Source of the DNA: Cladopsammia gracilis
Lineage: Eukaryota > Cnidaria > Anthozoa > Scleractinia > Dendrophylliidae
Length of the DNA stretch: 64,000 nucleotides
Direction: 5' to 3'
NCBI GenBank assembly: GCA_022457155.1
Contig: JAJGOT010000322.1
Location: 796,001-860,000, forward strand
A model generated the notes under the pieces. It searched no databases, had not been told where the DNA came from, and saw only the letters and a list, made by a program, of their open reading frames with translations. Position 1 is the first letter of the stretch; every line of letters begins with the position of its first letter. This document shows, piece after piece, positions 54,001 to 64,000 of the stretch. A program made the position numbers and the translations under genes.

Positions 54001-57000
54001 ATCTTGTTCTTCTTCATCTTGTGCATATCCATTTTGTTCTTCCTCCTTTTCCTCATCTTCTTCATCTTTGTCACCATCCCATTCTTCCTCATCTACAATC
54101 TCATTTTCGAAGTCATCCTCTTCATACTGCTTGTCGTTGGGTTTCATCTCACCATTGTCCTGTTCTGGATTAACAAAGTGAGTCTGTGCAGATTGATGCA
54201 ATGGTTTGAATCTTTTAGGAGCTGAGTAACTTCTTTGTCTGTACCTTTCATCAACTAATTAGCAAATTAAATAAAATTAATTTAACTTTGTAAATAAGAA
54301 ATAAAATTTATTTATGTTATATACAGTTAAAGGGGCTATGGCGGGTGAGTACTGGGTATTAACAACTTGAAAAACGTCCGGTGGCTTTTTATCAAGTTGG
54401 CGGCCATTGCTGTCAAATTCACTGCAATCCGTTCCATCCCGTCGTATTGCATGGAAGGATAGATCTCAAGTTTACAAATTAGAGTATTTACTTGGCTAGA
54501 TTTTTGGTAAATTATTTCTGCGATTTGTTAGTCGTACCTTCAAAAAAATTCAATGTCTTCCAGTAGTGGTGGAAGTTGGGGAAGAATTTAAAAGTGAAAT
54601 CGATCGTGTGTTTGTTTACCTCGCGTGGTTCGACACGAGTGCAAGTGCGATAAAACTAACCGCGATCCAGGAGGGAACATTAGAAATTTGACGTGTGTGA
54701 CGTCAGGTGACGTCACATGACAGTAACTGATTGCACAGACTCGCCTTGCGACATAGCCCCATTAATGTATTGATTATATAATATATCATATCTCTGTGTA
54801 TAATCATATTCAAGGAGTGAATAAAGATAGAAAATGGTTGGTTGATTGATTGATCATTGATCAATCTATCTAATTTGATTGACTGATTTATTGATTGAGG
54901 GTCTACTGTAACTTACCGTGCTCATCAATGATGCCGCACAAGTTCTCAATGGACTGTGCCTTTTTTCTCATCCCTTGGAACTCAGTGTCATCATCATTCT
55001 CTTCCGCAATTGCGAGGAAGACTGGTGCCAGCAATTCTGTCCCAGCAACATCTGCGTGCTCATCAAATGACAGTTCTCGCAGTACTATCTTCTGTTTTCT
55101 TTCTAAAATCACATTTAGTAAACCATTCAAAAGGGCTTATCTTTTAGAAACTAAGGTGTTTACTTCAAAGAAAAATAAAATAAACAAGAGGCTCCGCATA
55201 GCCCAAGCTCATGCACATGCGTAAGGAAGTTTTATGATCATATATTTTAAGCAAGATAAGATGTCTGACATGGAGAAGAGCTATTCCTTTCATTCAGTCA
55301 TCCTTCTTGCAAAACCACATCTATTTAGTTATTATTAAATATGTACCACAAGGAAGCTAGTGATTCTTCTGTGTGTTATATATACCTAACATGAACATTA
55401 GTAATGTTAAGTAGGGCTGTAGGAGATGCTGTCGTGACACTTCAGTAACGTTGATTTGCCGGAAGTGAGAGTTGCTGGAAGTCACTAAACTAGAAGTGTA
55501 TATGGCATAGCTATGAACCAGAAGTGCACAATTTAAAATATGCGTGCATAAATTTGCATGCACTAATTGACAAAAATAAATAAAAAAAAAAACAGAGCCC
55601 AAATCTTAACTCACGCCACTCTGTGCATGAGTAATAAATACAGTTTCAATGTTGCTACATTTTCATGTTTTTGAGTCTAGCATCAAAACATTCAAGTCCT
55701 TGTGCGGGGGGGGGGGGACTAAGTACCCAGGGCAAGGAGGAATTTGGCAAGTGAACTGAGTGAAGGAAACCACTTGGCTGTCGTTGCCTGCAGTTTGTCT
55801 CTCACCTTATAATGTCAACTAGGGAAATATGCAACTCCAGGGTTCTCCCTAAATTTCAGCTCAGCAGGTAAGGGATTTTTGCTAAGCGGTAAAAGGAAAA
55901 CTGTGTGTCTTAAAAATTTTCCGGGAGCAAGCAGTTACAAGCGGTAATAAGTACTGCTTCAAGCGGTAAATTTTACTGGTTACCGCCTGATAAGGAGAAC
56001 CCTGCAACTCATTCAATTGATCGACATCACCTAACTGCTTCTGTCAGTAAATTTAATATTTAATGATATGTAGTGCAAATTTATAGAAGGCATTAACATG
56101 CACGCAATTCTTTATTATTTAGATTTCTTAAGTTTTGAAAAATTCCCAAATATCCTTTTGCAACTTTAATTTGAATTGGTTGTACCTTAGAATTTCATTG
56201 AAAGTCATTATAATTTTTACTCAAAAGTCACAACCAACACAGTGTCAGGCCCTGTAGGAAAAGGATTAAAAAAAAAAACATTTGCAGTTATATAGACAAG
56301 TAATCCTGGCTTATTGTCAAGAATATAATATTCTTTGAAATATGCTGCATTTAGTGTTTACAATTAACTAAATAAAACTGTACATTGGTTTAATGTATCA
56401 AAGTTGTAATCTAGAAATATTCACTAACCTGCATCCAAAGTATTCAAGTCTTCCAACAGTCCTCCACCTTCCCAACAATCTCCAATATCAAACTCCAGTG
56501 AAGTTTCCAGAGCACCATTTAAACAACTAGACAACATATGTTCATCATCAGAAAGTCTTTCTGTGTCCCTCGCATACTGTCCCTCAAAATCTTCATCACT
56601 ACTCAATGAAGATCTCTTGATTCTTTTTGCTTCATTTCTTAAGCCATCACTTTCAGATTTCCTCATGTCATTATCAGGGATTTGATCCAGCTGGGTTTGT
56701 TTCTCTTGTTCAGAGGGGGAAAGTATTCTTTCTGTGCCTGTTTTGTCATCTGAGGTGTTATTTTTATTCATCATCATGTGGTCATTCTTATCACCATTTT
56801 TGGTTGCTATGGCAGTTGATAAATTTGCTAATGCTGATTTTATAACGTCAGCAGCAAGAAATCCAATATAATCCTGAATTGCTTCTGATTCTTTAAACAA
56901 AGGAAGAAGAATCTCAACGCTGTTTTGGTCTAAAGCAACATTTGGTATTTGCTTGTTTAATTCTGTATTACTTTCTGGTGATTTTGCAGACTTGCTCTGA

Positions 57001-58178
57001 AATCTAAAACACGAATCATGCAAAGATTCTGTGATGACACTATGAACAAATCTATCACAATTAGATTTCAGTGTCTCTAAACCAAGCTCGCTCAGCTTTT
57101 GTGCCACTTTAGCTTTGTCTTCAAGTGGCTTTGACTTGCTTGTCTCTTCACTAATACGCTCAGACCAGTGCCCATCTAAAAGCTGAGAAATTAAATTATC
57201 AATGAACTGTTCACAGTACTGCTCCAATGCCAAAATTTCACTTTCATTAAGTGACAGTCTCCCCTCTCGTAACCCAGCTCGCACTCCTGGGTTTAAGGAA
57301 CAGATCAAAGCCTCCTTAATTGTCATGTTAGTCGCCTCTTCACAGATCTCGTTCAGTAAGTCTAAATCAGGAGGCACCTCAACTGAGATAATGTCTCTGT
57401 CTGTCTCTATTTTGACATCTTCTGTATCACTATTTTGAATGTCCTGAGCATCCTGAACCCCTTCAACAGCAGAATCCACATCTTTGTGAGTTGATTCACC
57501 ATTATCCTTACAGTTTGAATCATCTACATTTGATGACAAATTGCTGTGACTAAGCTCTTGTTTCATTGTAATGTCTTTTAAATCAGAATCATCTTGTAAA
57601 GATCCACAAGCAGTTGCCCATGTGTTGTCTTGAGAAGAAAACTCACCCAAACTTTCCTGACACAAAGTATCCTCAGGCATATTGAACTGTAGTGCACTTG
57701 ATTCTACAGGCTGGTCCTTGACTGCACTGTAACTATCAGAAGTCAGTGTTGTGTTTACGTTTGATAATGCCGAGGTGTACAGGGACCATGACTCTTCTCC
57801 AGAGTTTTCCCAAGTAGAATTTCTGCCAGGAGACAGGGAACTTTGGTCATGTGATGAGCTTTGCTGATCACGAGTGGATGTAGTGTTTTCTGCAGCATCA
57901 GACCTCAAGACAGGTGACAAAGCACTTCCTCGGGTTGGATGATCAAGAATCACCCCATCTTCGGCAAAATGAGTGAACGTTTTTGTAGGTGTGCTGGTTC
58001 TTTGGTTATCAATAAAATCTTGTGATTGATCATCTTCCAGTAGAAATAACTCATCTCCAGTTGTCATACGGCCCCCCTCTTCTGCATAGCTGTTACTATG
58101 TGATGGATCAATTTCCTGTACCTGCTGGTTTATGGGGTCCATTACAGTGTCCATAGGGAAATCCTCTGCATTATTCAT
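48053..58178 (-). CDS. BNIP2/PRUNE2/Caytaxin-family BCH-domain protein, 928 aa
   Basis: Likely cytosolic scaffold whose C-terminal BCH domain (CRAL-TRIO/SEC14-like) binds small GTPases, their regulators or lipids. Coding exons: 56429-58178, 54917-55102, 53832-54221, 52894-52996, 51096-51230, 49889-49975, 48841-48939, 48053-48089; GT-AG and in phase (2787 nt). Residues 1-583 come from one giant exon that is Ser/Asp/Glu/Gln-rich and probably disordered. Residues about 665-725 are very acidic (DEEEWDGDKDEEDEEKEEE). The BCH domain is about residues 745-916, with ILDLKLLEPYMKVISHGG, VVIAACYLPDRSMKNYDFLM, YVISTLELL, YLVYLNGG, FIVHPSF and VDYIYIP words as in BNIP2. The last exon (RADPAYRQVHGP, stop) is the least certain. 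No prune-type DHH phosphoesterase domain is encoded here. The start at 58178 is the first Met in the exon; 5' UTR exons lie upstream. Confidence 0.88.
48400..48620. repeat. Inverted repeat with TCGGCTGCGCCTCG core
   Basis: GTGTTTCATCAGATTTCCAA (left) and GGAAATCTGATGAAACAC (right) are inverted around a core with AAAACTCGGCTGCGCCTCGT. A close relative in the opposite orientation is at 58672-58935, and a more distant one at 24190-24300 (CTCGGCTTCGCCTCGAG). Lies in the last intron of the BNIP2-like gene. Confidence 0.65.
50238..50435. mobile_element. Element with GAGGCCCTGCCAGGG ends
   Basis: The left end GAGGCCCTGCCAGGG and the right end CCCTGGCAGGGCCTC are perfect inverted repeats. CTCAATGA occurs on the left (50232-50239) and right (50436-50443) edges, overlapping the element end by two bases, so the target duplication is 6-8 bp, hAT-like. 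The interior has several GCGACA words and a C run. Confidence 0.7.
51400..51550 (-). repeat. tRNA-derived SINE, minus strand
   Basis: On the minus strand: GGGATGGCGCAGTGGTGAGA (box A), then TGGATTTGATTCCCGAAGC (box B), then ATATGTGGGTTGAGTTTGTT and TTTTTCTCCGGGTAACTCCG, a body I recognise from common coral SINEs. The 63-residue frame over it is an artefact of this repeat. Confidence 0.75.
51789..51820 (+). repeat. Poly-G tract
   Basis: Long run of G interrupted by single bases. It heads a G-rich repeat (51789-52680) with several AATTCCGAGGGCA/GGAATTCCAAAGGCA-like units and a second G run near 51917-51929. Confidence 0.8.
53085..53239. mobile_element. 155-bp palindromic element with GTCGGCC core
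   Basis: Starts TTGGTAAAAGTGAAGAACAG and ends CTGTTCTTCACTTTTACCAA. The arms pair for about 58 bp with two or three mismatches. GGCA follows on the right and precedes on the left, a possible 4-bp target duplication. The core is built from repeated CTGTCGGCC/GGCCGACAG words. In an intron of the BNIP2-like gene. Confidence 0.85.
54331..54761. mobile_element. 431-bp TIR element, TTAA target site
   Basis: Starts AGGGGCTATGGCG and ends CGACATAGCCCCA; short inverted ends, TTAA on both sides (54327-54330, 54762-54765). The interior has TGACGTCAGGTGACGTCACA. Non-coding, in an intron of the BNIP2-like gene. Confidence 0.65.
55838..56004. mobile_element. CAGGGTTCTC-ended TIR element, copy 2
   Basis: Starts CAGGGTTCTCC and ends GGAGAACCCTG. 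GCAACTC flanks it on the left (55831-55837) and on the right (56004-56010, sharing the last G), a 6-7 bp target duplication that fits a hAT-like origin. Interior has repeated AAGCGGTAA words. Related to 23048-23211. Confidence 0.7.
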
Positions 58179-58671
58179 AGAAAAGAGTATAGGAAAGTTC
58201 CTTTTAGAGAAAAAACAAAATTATATGATCATTTCTATTTAAAGAAAAATTCTCCTTAAAAAATCTATACATCAAGTAACAATTTGGAGAATTTGGGTTT
58301 AATTTATTTTTCTCGCAACACTGCAAAGAGAAGTGTTGCGAGGTTAGATCAGTATTCAATCTAGATTACATGTGTACCCAGTATTTAGTTCAGGTAAGCT
58401 AACACCCCAGCACAAAGTTAATACTCTAACACAAAGCTGAGCATCACACCACTTGCTACATGTATTTTTGTGCTAGGGGTGATGGTTAGTTTTGTGCTAG
58501 GGTTAACCTAGATTGAATACTGGGTACACATTCAACCTAGATTGAATACTGATCTTACCCGAGACCTGATTTTACCTGCAACATGTACGCAGAATATTAA
58601 TTTAAAAAAAAAAAACAGGAAATCCTTTCAGTGTTTCCATAATTGTAGTTTATGTAATATATCACACACAA

Positions 58672-58935
58672 GGAAGAGTGTTTCATCATGATATTGAAAC
58701 ACCGAAAGGTGGGTTGAAAAACGAGGTACAGCCAAGATTTTTTTAACTCACTTCAAGGTGTTTGGATACCTGATGAAACACAGCTTTCGAGTGTTTTATT
58801 ATAGCTTCTCAAAATGACCATTAAATGCAGAGGAAATGAAGGAATGAAATGGCCAAAATCTATGCAAATTAAGACCAGGTATCCAAACCTCCTTAACTGT
58901 AGTAATTTATTTTGTGTTCTTGTCATGAATTATTA
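58672..58935. repeat. Inverted repeat related to 48400-48620
   Basis: Shares GATGAAACACAGCTTTCGAG, CTTCAAGGTGTTTGGATACC and the GAAGGAATGAAATGGCCAAAA text with 48400-48620 in inverse orientation. It lies just upstream of the coding start of the BNIP2-like gene, in its probable 5' UTR intron. Confidence 0.6.
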
Positions 58936-60815
58936 ATGCATTTAGAAGGTTACATGAGAAGAAGTTTGGGAGAAAAAGAAAAGCTGTGGAATCAAACTGA
59001 AACATGGAAAAAAAGTTTTCCGTTTCTTAAATTTATAAAATTAATGAAAGCTCAAAATACGTTTTTTTTTAATATTTTCGATGAACTATGACCAGTAGAT
59101 AGTTCTCAAACAATCAAAGCAAGCTACAATATATTTGTGTCATGTATTATATACAAATACATGCAAATTGAAATCAGGCAAAACAATAAATATTCTTTAA
59201 GTTATTGTTCAAACAAAGCTCATTTTCTCTTGTTTTCTAACAATCTCTGCTCTACCTTTAGAAGAAAAAAATATGGAGATTTTATCAGATGCTGCCAGCC
59301 TTGTTTTCAACAAGGATCATCACCATTTTAATCCTTATGTCGCCATTAGGCACAACACTTCAGAGCCACTAATTGTAAGAACTTTGAACATTTCTTTGCA
59401 AATATTGGTTGGAAGCACTGACCTTTCACATCAAAAGGCAAACACTATCAAGTCAATAAATTAACGTAATGAGTCCATTTTATTCTTTAGAACTTCCTAA
59501 CATTTGGAATTGAGGCAAAATCAGAAGGGTTTGTATGATTCATCAAAGCAAACAAGTGCCAGTATCTCACCCCCAAAATTTTTATATTACATTCTGATTT
59601 TTGGCAAGTGCACATTTTTCGTCATGCTCTTTCCGAATATCTAATCAAATCCCATAATTTCACAAATTTATGTAAGTATTTGAGACATCACACTTTAGGA
59701 CTCTATTAATAGCATATTATGAATGGTAAACAAAAGTCTGTCTCACCATTGAAGTGCAATGCAAATAACAATTCTAACTGTATATTGTAATATCTAAAAC
59801 CCAGTCCTACTGTTAACAAAAGTTGGATTACATGTAAATCAGGTAGCAATATGCATGTAGTAGCTGATATTGGCTTTTTCAGAATATACACTGCATATTT
59901 TTGTACTCAAATCTAACTGATGAAAATGAGAATCAGTGATGTGAAACTCACAGCTTAATTCTCATCCTAATTAAAGCAAAGATTGCCATTTATAAGTTAA
60001 CTTCATAGCTGGCTATATAATTATTGCAGCATTACTTAAGCTGTCGGATTAACTTGAACTTTTGACTTGAGCGCCAAAGCAGATGAAAAGCAGCCAATAT
60101 TTTTTTTCCAAACTTTTCATTTTATGCACGGAATCTAATAAAAGACTGATAAGCTCATTAAATTCTATAGCTGGCTGAAATTGAAAACGATAAAAATGCT
60201 ACCGGTCATCTCAATTATTTCCACAATCCTCTTATGTTACAACAAGTTGTGACATGGTTAGAACGGCGGTTAGAACAACCTCAAACGAAGTGCACAGTGG
60301 TCGACCATTAACAAAAGCTTGTACAGCTTTCATCATTTTGTTTTCAAAGCTTACTGAAAAAATAAATGTTTGTTGGCTCACACTCTAGGACCTCTAGAAT
60401 TAATAACTTAACAGGCACCGGTAGTGTTTTTGAAAACAACAGTCATTCAAAATAAACATGAACACTCGTGCATTTCCGCGAGTCACTGCTATAAGCCCCC
60501 CATTTATCAGAAATAAATCACATCTTGGGCTTGCTATAAGCTTACTAATATTAAAATCTATTAAATATAGGCTGATTTTAGTCTAAATGAAATGAAATGA
60601 GAAAGTGAAATGATCGACGAAATGACTCGAAAGTACACAAATATCATGATTGAATTTCCTTGCATGAAAAGAAAAGAATAGCCGAGAATAAGTCAATTTC
60701 TTGGTTGATTTGGTTTATCAGTTTGACTCTCAAAGGTATATGCAATTTACTACGAACTCAAAACGTACAAGTTTCCGAAGACAGTTTGAAATGTTCAAGA
60801 TATACACGAGCTTAC

Positions 60816-60880
60816 CATATTCCTTGTGAAGTAAGAAAGATAACTGAAGATCACTTTCCCCGCCATTTCAGTGGCGAGCC
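60816..60880 (-). other. Candidate 5' UTR exon of the BNIP2-like gene
   Basis: On the minus strand, GAAATGGCGGGGAAAG (YY1-like) is followed about 45 nt later by the consensus donor ATG/GTAAGC at 60815. A 17-codon frame opens at 60866 (MAGKVIFSYLSYFTRNM) but does not join in phase to the giant exon through the AAAAG acceptor near 58200, so it would act as an upstream frame. The assignment rests on motif, position and donor quality only. Confidence 0.3.
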
Positions 60881-61199
60881 TGAAAGGTAAATAATCAAAT
60901 ATTCAACAACACAACACAACCGGGCCATGAAAGCGTCTTATGGATTCTGGGTAATTTGAAGTGCACTTCCTCACCCTACCCCTGCGGAAAAAAGAAAAAA
61001 TGGTGAAAGATTGGAAAAGTTACTCTAGATTCCCGGTTCCTTCAGCATGTACAGGAGCACAGATTACGTAAAACAAAAGGAACAAAGAACGATAATAATA
61101 CAAATGCAAAGCAAGACCAAAAATACAATACCTCACAAACAATAGAAGACCATGGGTACCGGTACATGCAGAAAGACCCAGATTCCCTTAGTAAACTGG

Positions 61200-61402
61200 G
61201 GGTCCATTTTTCTGTCACATAAACGGCGTTTTGTTTAGACTGCGAGCAGTCTCTCTTTTTTCGCTAAGGTCAGTAGGGACGAACGCAAAAAAAATAGTAG
61301 CGTGATGAGCAAGTGGTGTTTCCCAATATAAAAGTCATTACAATCCCAACAGCTGGCTTTATAAATGACTTTAGACATAAACGAACGAGAACTTTTTATT
61401 GG
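61200..61402 (-). pseudogene. Penelope-like GIY-YIG endonuclease fragment, minus strand
   Basis: The minus strand reads VIYKASCWDCNDFYIGK, the GIY-YIG start typical of Penelope-like element endonucleases. It is interrupted by an insert of roughly 80 nt (61233-61317) and resumes as TKRRLCDRKM at 61205-61232. It is head to head with a plus-strand fragment of the same domain. Confidence 0.7.
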
Positions 61403-61671
61403 GAAAACAAAACGCCGTTTATGTGACAGAAAAATGGAACATTTCAGAGCACTTACCACAAACTGTTATTAATCAGCAAAATTGCAAATCACATCTCCTC
61501 GACTAACCACAATATGAAATCTGATCATTTTGAAATCCTGGCAAAAGGCCGTGCGAACATACATTGTAAAATTAAGGACACCCCTTTTAATTCGAGATTT
61601 AAAGCCTGCCTTAAGCGAAAACATCGGCAGCGAAAAACTTTACCCTTCTAAATAGACCAATTTTCATACTT
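61398..61671 (+). pseudogene. Penelope-like GIY-YIG endonuclease fragment, plus strand
   Basis: The plus strand gives IGKTKRRLCDRKMEHFRAL, then after frameshifts HFEILAKGRANIHCKIK and, in another frame, LIRDLKPALSENIGSEKLY followed by a stop. These are the C-terminal half of the Penelope-type endonuclease, ending as expected. At least two frameshifts and a stop make it inactive. Confidence 0.75.
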
Positions 61672-61706
61672 GGCTCCGAGGCTTGGGGGAATAAAACAAA
61701 AGAAAT

Positions 61707-62080
61707 CACATTGCACTTATGCCAACTCTCCCGGATACGGAACGAATCTCCCGGTCTCCCGTACGGGTCACCAAATCTCCCGGATAAACGCGACTTTGGA
61801 TCTTTTCTCTACAATAGGCTGAGTTTAACCCAAATTTTCCCAAAATCCAAAGAAAATACGGTCTTTCATCATATCTTAACTTCAAAAATGGCACTTTTAG
61901 AGGGTAAAGCCGAAAAAATTTCCGGACCCCACATGTTTGTAACCGCTGTTTGCGTTTTGGTTTTGTTAAAACTAAAATAGCCCAAGAAAAAGAATTTTTG
62001 TAATACCCTTTTGTATTTACTGAAGACTCAAGGGTGGCTACACCATGCAGATCTCCGGTGGGTACACCCATATAAAGTGT
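61707..62080. repeat. Repeat with CTCCCGG words
   Basis: AACTCTCCCGGATACGGAAC, ATCTCCCGGTCTCCCGTACG and CAAATCTCCCGGATAAACG are near-repeats at the left end, and GATCTCCGGTGGGTACACCC lies at the right end. The frames across it (121 and 89 residues) look like chance. Probably a dispersed repeat of unknown class. Confidence 0.4.
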
Positions 62081-62138
62081 AGATAAATCATTTAAAAAGC
62101 AAGGCTAGTACAACGAAAATTAAGGGCAGGTTTGATGG

Positions 62139-62172
62139 CCAATATTTCGACTAGTAGAACTAGTCTCCACAG
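62139..62172 (-). repeat. Second Penelope-type relic with hammerhead-like stem
   Basis: On the minus strand a perfect 7-bp stem (GACTAGT with ACTAGTC) is followed by GAAA and TATTGGCC, as at 3061-3103. The CUGAUGA box is degraded to CTGTGGA. It lies near the endonuclease fragments at 61200-61671, so it may be the terminal repeat of the same decayed element. Confidence 0.4.
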
Positions 62173-62949
62173 AGCCAGCGTTGCACTGAGTAGAATGATA
62201 TACAACGGCTCTCTAAATTTGAATATAGATATTAAACCAGTACATGATTGGCTAACAAGATATAATGAGGAATATAATATAGGTACAAAACAATGCATGG
62301 CTAGTAAATCTGATAACTTCTAAAATAAAGCATATCATAGTTATCGTAAATATCATCTACGGTCATGATCAAGTGGCTAAGTGAAAATCATAAAAACAAG
62401 AGATCGTCCTTCGGAGAGCCGTGCGGGAACCTCACGCGATTGAGGTTTACTAAACTTTGCTTCTAATGCCCTCGCTTAACATAGATTTATGGTTCTGTTG
62501 TCCGAAATTAGCTAGGGACCAGCCCACTCTGTGATTAGCAAAGCAAGAAAGTCACAGAGAGTTCAAGAGCGGTCAGTCTCTCGCGCGACACTTGAACGAC
62601 AAGAATCACAATATCACTCACTATTAAATACTTTCGATTCAGGTTAAGATTTCTAAATTTAGCCACGCCTCGAAGAGTCCCTCAGTGAAATTAACTTTAC
62701 CTTTAACTTTAACTTTAATTAACATAATTGCCTTTAGCAAGCTTATCCGGCAATGGGCGGTCAGAACACTGAAGCTCATGACATTGACAGCGAAAAAAAA
62801 AAAAAATCGTCAATACGTGAAATTGTTAAAAATACTTGAATGAAACGCAGCAACAGAGTCAGCACATACAAAAGCTGGGAACAAAGCGTTCCAAGCGGGA
62901 ACAGTTCTTACAAAAAAAGAAAACTTGTGGGCGTTAACATTAGAGAGGC

Positions 62950-63085
62950 CCTGTTAGGGTTTTAGGATTATGGATTATTAGGGGTTTTTAGAGAAGGGAT
63001 ACGGATTATTCGCCACTAAATTTAAGGATTACGGATTATTTGCGTCCCCATTTTAAAATTACGGATTATTATCGGTCATTATCAC
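62950..63085 (+). repeat. Degenerate tandem repeat of GGATTACGGATTATT
   Basis: Six or more imperfect units containing ACGGATTATT. It starts with GAGGCCCTGTTAGGG, which resembles the left end of the element at 50238-50435. Non-coding. Confidence 0.6.
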
Positions 63086-63233
63086 ATAGATTGCTTTTTA
63101 CATAAAAAAGGATAAAAGGTCATAAAGAGAGGTAAAAGTCATACAGAGAATGACAAATATTTATCTCCAGTGGCCCCTCCGGTGCTCCTAGTCAAAATTC
63201 CGAGCCCGCGATGCCTCGATGCCAGTCGCTAAG

Positions 63234-63262
63234 TCTTCTGGGTAATATACTCAAGATGGCGG
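63234..63262 (+). promoter_or_regulatory. Candidate core promoter (YY1-type site) of a plus-strand gene
   Basis: CAAGATGGCGG at 63252-63262 is a plus-oriented YY1 consensus, preceded by CTTCTGGGTAAT. A similar TTCTGGGTAAT stands near 60945, close to the candidate 5' exon of the BNIP2-like gene. YY1 sites in this orientation often mark transcription starts. A start codon in good context follows at 63319. Confidence 0.35.
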
Positions 63263-63318
63263 GTAGTTGAGAACTCACTGTAGGTGATGAAAGGTCAACA
63301 AAAGACTCGCTTAAAAAA

Positions 63319-63453
63319 ATGGCATCTCTCACATCGCTGTTGCACCCGCTAAATGAGCCACTCCTCGAAGTTACTGGGGCAATTTATAAGCTTGAAAATT
63401 ATTCCGAGCAGAATGGTTTAACCGTTCTCAACAAAAATATGTGTTGCTACTGA
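63319..63453 (+). CDS. Possible first exon of an unrecognised gene
   Basis: A frame starting AAAAAATGG encodes 44 residues, MASLTSLLHPLNEPLLEVTG and onward to a TGA at 63451. I do not recognise it. The good start context and the upstream YY1-type site suggest a real translation start whose frame would continue through a splice, but no strong donor is visible before the stop. It could equally be chance. Confidence 0.2.
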   Translation: MASLTSLLHPLNEPLLEVTGAIYKLENYSEQNGLTVLNKNMCCY

Positions 63454-64000
63454 AAGGTAGCAACTAGCAAATACAACAACCCGGCAACTGATGTGGTTCA
63501 AGAGGAGAACCGAAACCATGGTGTTGCCTGAATGAAATAGTGGCATAAACGAAGCAGTCACTAGACTGTTAAAATTGCCAACGGAGGTTTTAGTATAAAC
63601 AGCGAGCTCCATGCAGCTATAAAGCATAGCAAATGGAAGCTAAAATTACAGCCTTGACTGAGACAAACTTTAACTCTCTACAAGTTGAATAGCTTATTAA
63701 GCTACAACTCTCTCTGCAATAAAGCTTGGATCCTGAAATTTAAAATCCTGCAAAGACAAAACTAAAATAGCTGGGCCCAGCGTGACATTAATAGCAGGAA
63801 AGACATTCACGGCCAACAGATCATTTCAGATCCTGTCATGTCAGAGAGAATCAGTCAGTTAGAGAAATTCAAACCTTTCCTACATAAAAATCTACATGCC
63901 AATATTAATGGCAAAAACAACACACCAACCGCCAGGCAAAAAAAGGATGCTAAAATGAGGTCAAAAAGCTTCAAAATCACGGGAACCACAACCGACAGAC

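Noticed and set aside
54838..54900. TTGATTGATTGA tract as a regulatory element
   Set aside because: It is a plain tetranucleotide microsatellite, also seen at 20117-20190.

Overview
This window is nuclear DNA of an animal with intron-rich genes. It is most likely an anthozoan cnidarian, probably a stony coral. The support for that is AT-rich sequence, deeply conserved metazoan genes with many GT-AG introns, and tRNA-headed SINEs, Penelope-like fragments and many small terminal-inverted-repeat (TIR) elements of the kinds I associate with coral genomes. The species is inferred and I cannot name it. No bacterial, viral or CRISPR-type system was found.

Layout. (1) 1-5850: repeats and low-complexity DNA with no gene I recognise. 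(2) 5851-37087, minus strand: a complete Golgi alpha-mannosidase II gene (MAN2A1/MAN2A2 type). I rebuilt 29 coding exons with consistent GT-AG borders and phases, giving 1146 residues. (3) 37322-37996, plus: CACYBP/SIP in one uninterrupted exon (224 aa), head to head with MAN2A and only 234 bp from it. (4) 39919-45126, plus: the sigma subunit of the AP-3 adaptor complex (197 aa, 6 exons). (5) 48053-58178, minus: a BNIP2/PRUNE2/Caytaxin-family protein (928 aa, 8 coding exons) with a giant 583-residue first coding exon and a C-terminal BCH (CRAL-TRIO-like) domain; it converges on AP-3 sigma. (6) 58179-64000: probable 5' region of the BNIP2-like gene, a decayed Penelope-like retroelement, and a possible promoter and first exon of a further plus-strand gene near 63250-63453.

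The genes are not an operon. A loose theme is membrane traffic: MAN2A trims N-glycans in the medial Golgi, AP-3 sigma sorts cargo to lysosome-related organelles, and BCH proteins bind small GTPases, lipids or motors. CACYBP is a ubiquitin-ligase and HSP90-type adaptor. Physical closeness implies shared regulation only for the MAN2A/CACYBP pair.

The introns and intergenic DNA are crowded with non-autonomous DNA transposons. I delimited about twenty families or copies by inverted repeats and target-site duplications: a TA-flanked 280-bp family (at least six copies), a 182-bp TA family (two copies of identical length), several TTAA-flanked elements, nested pairs, near-perfect foldbacks, and four tRNA-derived SINE heads. 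The most interesting structural signals are a 138-bp near-perfect GATC-rich palindrome, two adjacent 14-bp perfect hairpins in the MAN2A 3' UTR, hammerhead-ribozyme-like relics in Penelope-type repeats, and elements that share or nest in target sites.
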